Part shown: positions 33,796-36,679 of the stretch, one piece after another | Position numbering within the stretch: position 1 is the stretch's first letter | Layout: every line of letters starts with the position of its first letter | Assembly: GCA_016875795.1 (NCBI GenBank) | Contig: VGOU01000005.1 | Coordinates: 1 to 36,679 of the forward strand | From: Chloroflexota bacterium | GTDB taxonomy: Bacteria; Chloroflexota; Limnocylindria; P2-11E | DNA length: 36,679 bases | Direction: 5' to 3' | Translations under genes and position numbers: made by a program | The notes under the pieces: generated by a model | Databases searched by the model: none | Seen by the model: only the letters and a program-made list of their open reading frames with translations | What the model was told of the DNA's origin: nothing

Positions 33796-35862
33796 GTGCA
33801 CGGCATCCAGCCCGCGCGGCTGAAGCCCGGCGTCACGCTCGAGGACCTGCCGGCGGCGCGGGCGCCGAGCGCGGACGTGGGAACGCGGGTCCTGCGCGGG
33901 AAGGCGCTCATCTTCTGGGACCCGGAGCGGCCAGGGAAGAAGCGCGACGCCATCGACACGGACCAGATCACGCCCTCCGATGACTGCATCTCCGAGAGCC
34001 TCGAGCGCCTCGACGAGCGCTGGAAGGCCGGCGCGTTCCGCTACCTCATGCCCGACTTCCGCGAGCGCGTGCACCGCGGCGAGACGTTCGTCGTCGCGGG
34101 GGACCGCTTCGCCATCGGCTCCTCGCGCGAGATGAGCCCCGCCGGGCTGAAGGCGCTCGGCGAGGAGGCCGGGACCGAGCTCGTCATCGTGTGCGGGAAC
34201 GACACGGGCGACATCTTCCGGCGCAACGCGCTCAACCTCGGGCTCTACGTCGTGCAGTCGCCCGAGGCCGTCGAGGATGCGCGCGGCGGCGACGAGCTGG
34301 AGCTGCGCGACACGGCGGACGGCCGCGAGCTGCGCAACCTCACGCAGGGCAAGACGTACGCGCCGGTGCCGCTCACGCCGAAGGAAGACGAGATCCGGCG
34401 GACGGGCGGGATCATGGCCGTCGGGCGGCGCGAGCTGCGCGAGTCGGCCGCGCGCGCGCCGCGGATCGAGTGGCCGGATGAGGAGACCGCGCGGCGCATG
34501 ACGACGACGGAGCAGATCGTCTGGGCGCACCGCGTGGACAAGGACGCCGAGGTGCGGCCGGGCGGGACGATGCGCGTGTACGCGGACCTGCTGCCGGCGT
34601 CGGACGGCACCGCGCCGTTCGCGATCCACACGTACAACACGATCACCGCCGGCCTCATCGAGCCGCGCCAGGCCGCGATCGCGAACGACCACTTCGTCTT
34701 CAGCGGCCGGGAGATCGACGAGAAGCAGACGTCGATCGGGCGGCAGTTCGCCGAGAGGCACGGGATCCGGCGTCCGTACTACGCGACGCCCGGCGACGGG
34801 ATCTTCCACTTCTACTTCCCGGAGCAGGGCCTCGTGCTGCCGGGCGCGTTCATCCCCGGCGCGGACTCCCACAGCCGCGCGTACGGCGCGTACGGCTCGG
34901 TGGGGATCGGCGTGGGATCGACGGCGCTCGGGTTCGGATGGTCGACGGGCTACGTGTACTTCACGCCGGCGAAGGCGCGGCGCGTGACCTTCCGCGGGAA
35001 GCTGCAGCCGTGGGTGAGCGGGAAGGACGTCGTCCTCGCGCTCCTGCGCCGCTGGGGCAAGGAGCAGTCGCAGGGGATGAGCGTGGAGTTCATCGACGCG
35101 GACCGGCAGCTGCCGATCCCGTTCCGCAACACGGTCGCGAACATGATGGCCGAGGCCGAGGCGCAGAACGGCATCTTCGCCGCGGACGACATCACCTACG
35201 AGTGGTACCGCCGGCGCGGCATGGCCGGCCTCCCCTACCCGCGCATCGCCCCGGGCGCCGACGCGCGGTACGAGGTGAGCGAGGAGCTCGACCTCTCCGA
35301 GGTCATCCCGTTCATCGCGAAACCCTTCGCGCCGGGCAACGCGTTCCCGGCGGCCGAGGTGGCGCGCGAGCGCATCGCGTTCGACAAGGCGTACATCGGC
35401 TCGTGCACGAACGGCGGGTACGACGACCTCCTCGAGGCGGCCCTCGTCATCTTCGAGGCGCGCAAGAGCGGCGCGACGAGGGCGGCGAAGGACCTCGTCG
35501 TCTTCCCCGGCTCGGGCCAGGTGAAGGAGCGGATCGAGGAGCCCGACCAGCGCCTCGGGGGCGAGTCGATCGCGGCGGTCTTCCGCTCCGTCGGCGGGCG
35601 GATCCGCCGGTCGTGGTGCGGGCCGTGCTTCGGCCAGGGCCCCGACGCCCTCGGGAAGGGCGAGGTCGCGATCACGTCGTTCAACCGCAACTGGCAGAAC
35701 CGCATGGGCATCGGCGGCCTCGGCTACCTCGCGTCGCCCGCGGTCGTCGCCGCGAGCGCGCTGCTCGGCTACATGGGCCCCCCGGACGACCTCGGGCTGC
35801 GCTGGGACGCGGAGCGCTTCGGGAACGTCGCCGCCCAGGAGGCTGCGGAAGGACTTCGCTGA
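33796..35862 (+). CDS. Fused aconitase/IPM-isomerase family hydratase, swivel (LeuD-like) domain N-terminal and LeuC-like domain C-terminal
   Basis: IDTDQITPSDDC, VVAGDRFAIGSSREMSPAGLKALGEEAG (small-subunit motifs), then TEQIVWAHR, GADSHSRAYGAYGSVGIGVGST, YIGSCTNGGYDDLLEAA, SWCGPCFGQGPDALGKGEVAITSFNRNWQNRMG (large-subunit and 4Fe-4S Cys motifs). Confidence 0.93.
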   Translation: MHGIQPARLKPGVTLEDLPAARAPSADVGTRVLRGKALIFWDPERPGKKRDAIDTDQITPSDDCISESLERLDERWKAGAFRYLMPDFRERVHRGETFVVAGDRFAIGSSREMSPAGLKALGEEAGTELVIVCGNDTGDIFRRNALNLGLYVVQSPEAVEDARGGDELELRDTADGRELRNLTQGKTYAPVPLTPKEDEIRRTGGIMAVGRRELRESAARAPRIEWPDEETARRMTTTEQIVWAHRVDKDAEVRPGGTMRVYADLLPASDGTAPFAIHTYNTITAGLIEPRQAAIANDHFVFSGREIDEKQTSIGRQFAERHGIRRPYYATPGDGIFHFYFPEQGLVLPGAFIPGADSHSRAYGAYGSVGIGVGSTALGFGWSTGYVYFTPAKARRVTFRGKLQPWVSGKDVVLALLRRWGKEQSQGMSVEFIDADRQLPIPFRNTVANMMAEAEAQNGIFAADDITYEWYRRRGMAGLPYPRIAPGADARYEVSEELDLSEVIPFIAKPFAPGNAFPAAEVARERIAFDKAYIGSCTNGGYDDLLEAALVIFEARKSGATRAAKDLVVFPGSGQVKERIEEPDQRLGGESIAAVFRSVGGRIRRSWCGPCFGQGPDALGKGEVAITSFNRNWQNRMGIGGLGYLASPAVVAASALLGYMGPPDDLGLRWDAERFGNVAAQEAAEGLR

Positions 35863-35879
35863 GGGATCGTCCCAGCGGG

Positions 35880-36395
35880 TCCGCTCTGCGAGACCATCCC
35901 CCCAAGCGCTACCAGGGCAAGGCGCTCGGCGGGCGCGACGTCTTCATCCTCTTCTTCACCCTGCTCTTGCCGTTCTGGTACCGGGCGCGGCGCGAGTGGC
36001 CGCGGTACCCGGTGTGGTGGGACGTCCTCCACCTCTCGATCTTCGCGTTCGACATGGCCGGGAGCTTCTTCGGGCTCTACCGCGACGACACGGGCTTCGA
36101 CCATCCCGCCCGCTTCCACGGCCCGGGTGCGCTCGCGGTGGTGCTCGCGGCGGCGTTCGGCTTCGGCCCGCTCGCCGCGGCCGGGTTCTCGACGCTCCTG
36201 CACACGACCCTGGAGGTGCAGGTGTTCTAGGCCGACGTGTACGCGGGCACGCGCAACGTGCGCGGGCTCTTCGACTCGATGAACGACCTCAGCGCCGGTC
36301 TCCTCGGCGTGGGCATCTATCTCGTCCTCTACCACCGCCTGCGGCACGCGATCGGAGCGCGACCCGCCGCGCGCTCACTCCGCCGGCGCAGCTGA
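35880..36395 (+). pseudogene. Membrane protein interrupted by an in-frame TAG at 36228-36230
   Basis: GGRDVFILFFTLLLPFWYRARREWPRYPVWWDVLHLSIFAFDMAGSFFGLY...STLLHTTLEVQVF * ADVYAGTRNVRGLFDSMNDLSAGLLGVGIYLVLYHRLRHAIG..., same frame on both sides; N-terminal start also unclear. Confidence 0.7.
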
Positions 36396-36416
36396 GCGCA
36401 TGGGACCATCGGCGGC

Positions 36417-36679
36417 GTGAGCGACCGCCTCGACCCCACCGAGCCGATCGACCAGGTCCCCGAGCCGCGGGCGGACGCGCGGCGCCAGACGTCGGACCGG
36501 CTCGGGGGCACGATCGCGGTCGCGCTCGTGCTCGCCGTGGGCGCGCTCATCGCCGCCGGAGCGGCGCGCGCGTTCGTCCCCGCCCTGCGGAGCGGTCCCG
36601 CGTCGTCGCCGTCGCCCGCGGCCACGGCGAGCCCCTTGTTCACGCTGCGACCGCTGCCGTCGTTCACCCCGACGCCCGC
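36417..36679 (+). CDS. N-terminal part of a membrane-anchored protein (runs off right edge)
   Basis: GTG start; VSDRLDPTEPIDQVPEPRADARRQTSDRLGGTIAVALVLAVGALIAAGAARAFVPALRSGPASSPSPAATASP...; open to the window end. Confidence 0.6.
   Translation, partial: MSDRLDPTEPIDQVPEPRADARRQTSDRLGGTIAVALVLAVGALIAAGAARAFVPALRSGPASSPSPAATASPLFTLRPLPSFTPTP

Overview
High-GC bacterial chromosome segment, probably from an uncultured Chloroflexota- or Actinobacteria-like genome (taxonomy is inference only). It is densely packed, with many GTG starts and 4-nt stop/start overlaps. The dominant theme is molybdenum hydroxylases: three complete three-subunit xanthine-dehydrogenase-family enzymes, all in the order [2Fe-2S] - Mo - FAD. 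(1) 4868-8714 closely resembles 4-hydroxybenzoyl-CoA reductase (HcrC-A-B). (2) 10846-15353 has a twin-arginine signal and lies next to a tatA gene. (3) 24642-28377, minus strand, is PaoABC-like. All three FAD subunits carry a four-Cys loop expected to hold an extra [4Fe-4S] cluster. MocA-like and XdhC-like maturation genes lie between systems 1 and 2. A minus-strand redox operon without a catalytic subunit (16Fe ferredoxin with Tat-like leader, membrane cytochrome-b-like protein, membrane-anchored beta-propeller) lies at 17.5-20.3 kb. The 20.3-22.8 kb stretch looks decayed: a truncated GNAT, a collapsed OppA-OppC relic, and an ECF sigma factor lacking most of region 4. The right side encodes 3-hydroxyacyl-CoA dehydrogenase, an orphan 2-oxoacid dehydrogenase E1-alpha, an isopropylmalate/homocitrate-synthase-like enzyme, and a fused aconitase-family protein with inverted domain order (swivel domain first). 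The most notable non-coding signal is a 58-nt symmetric nested palindrome at 8720-8777, flanked by arms that could sequester the mocA ribosome-binding site. No tRNA, rRNA, CRISPR array or intact transposon was recognised.
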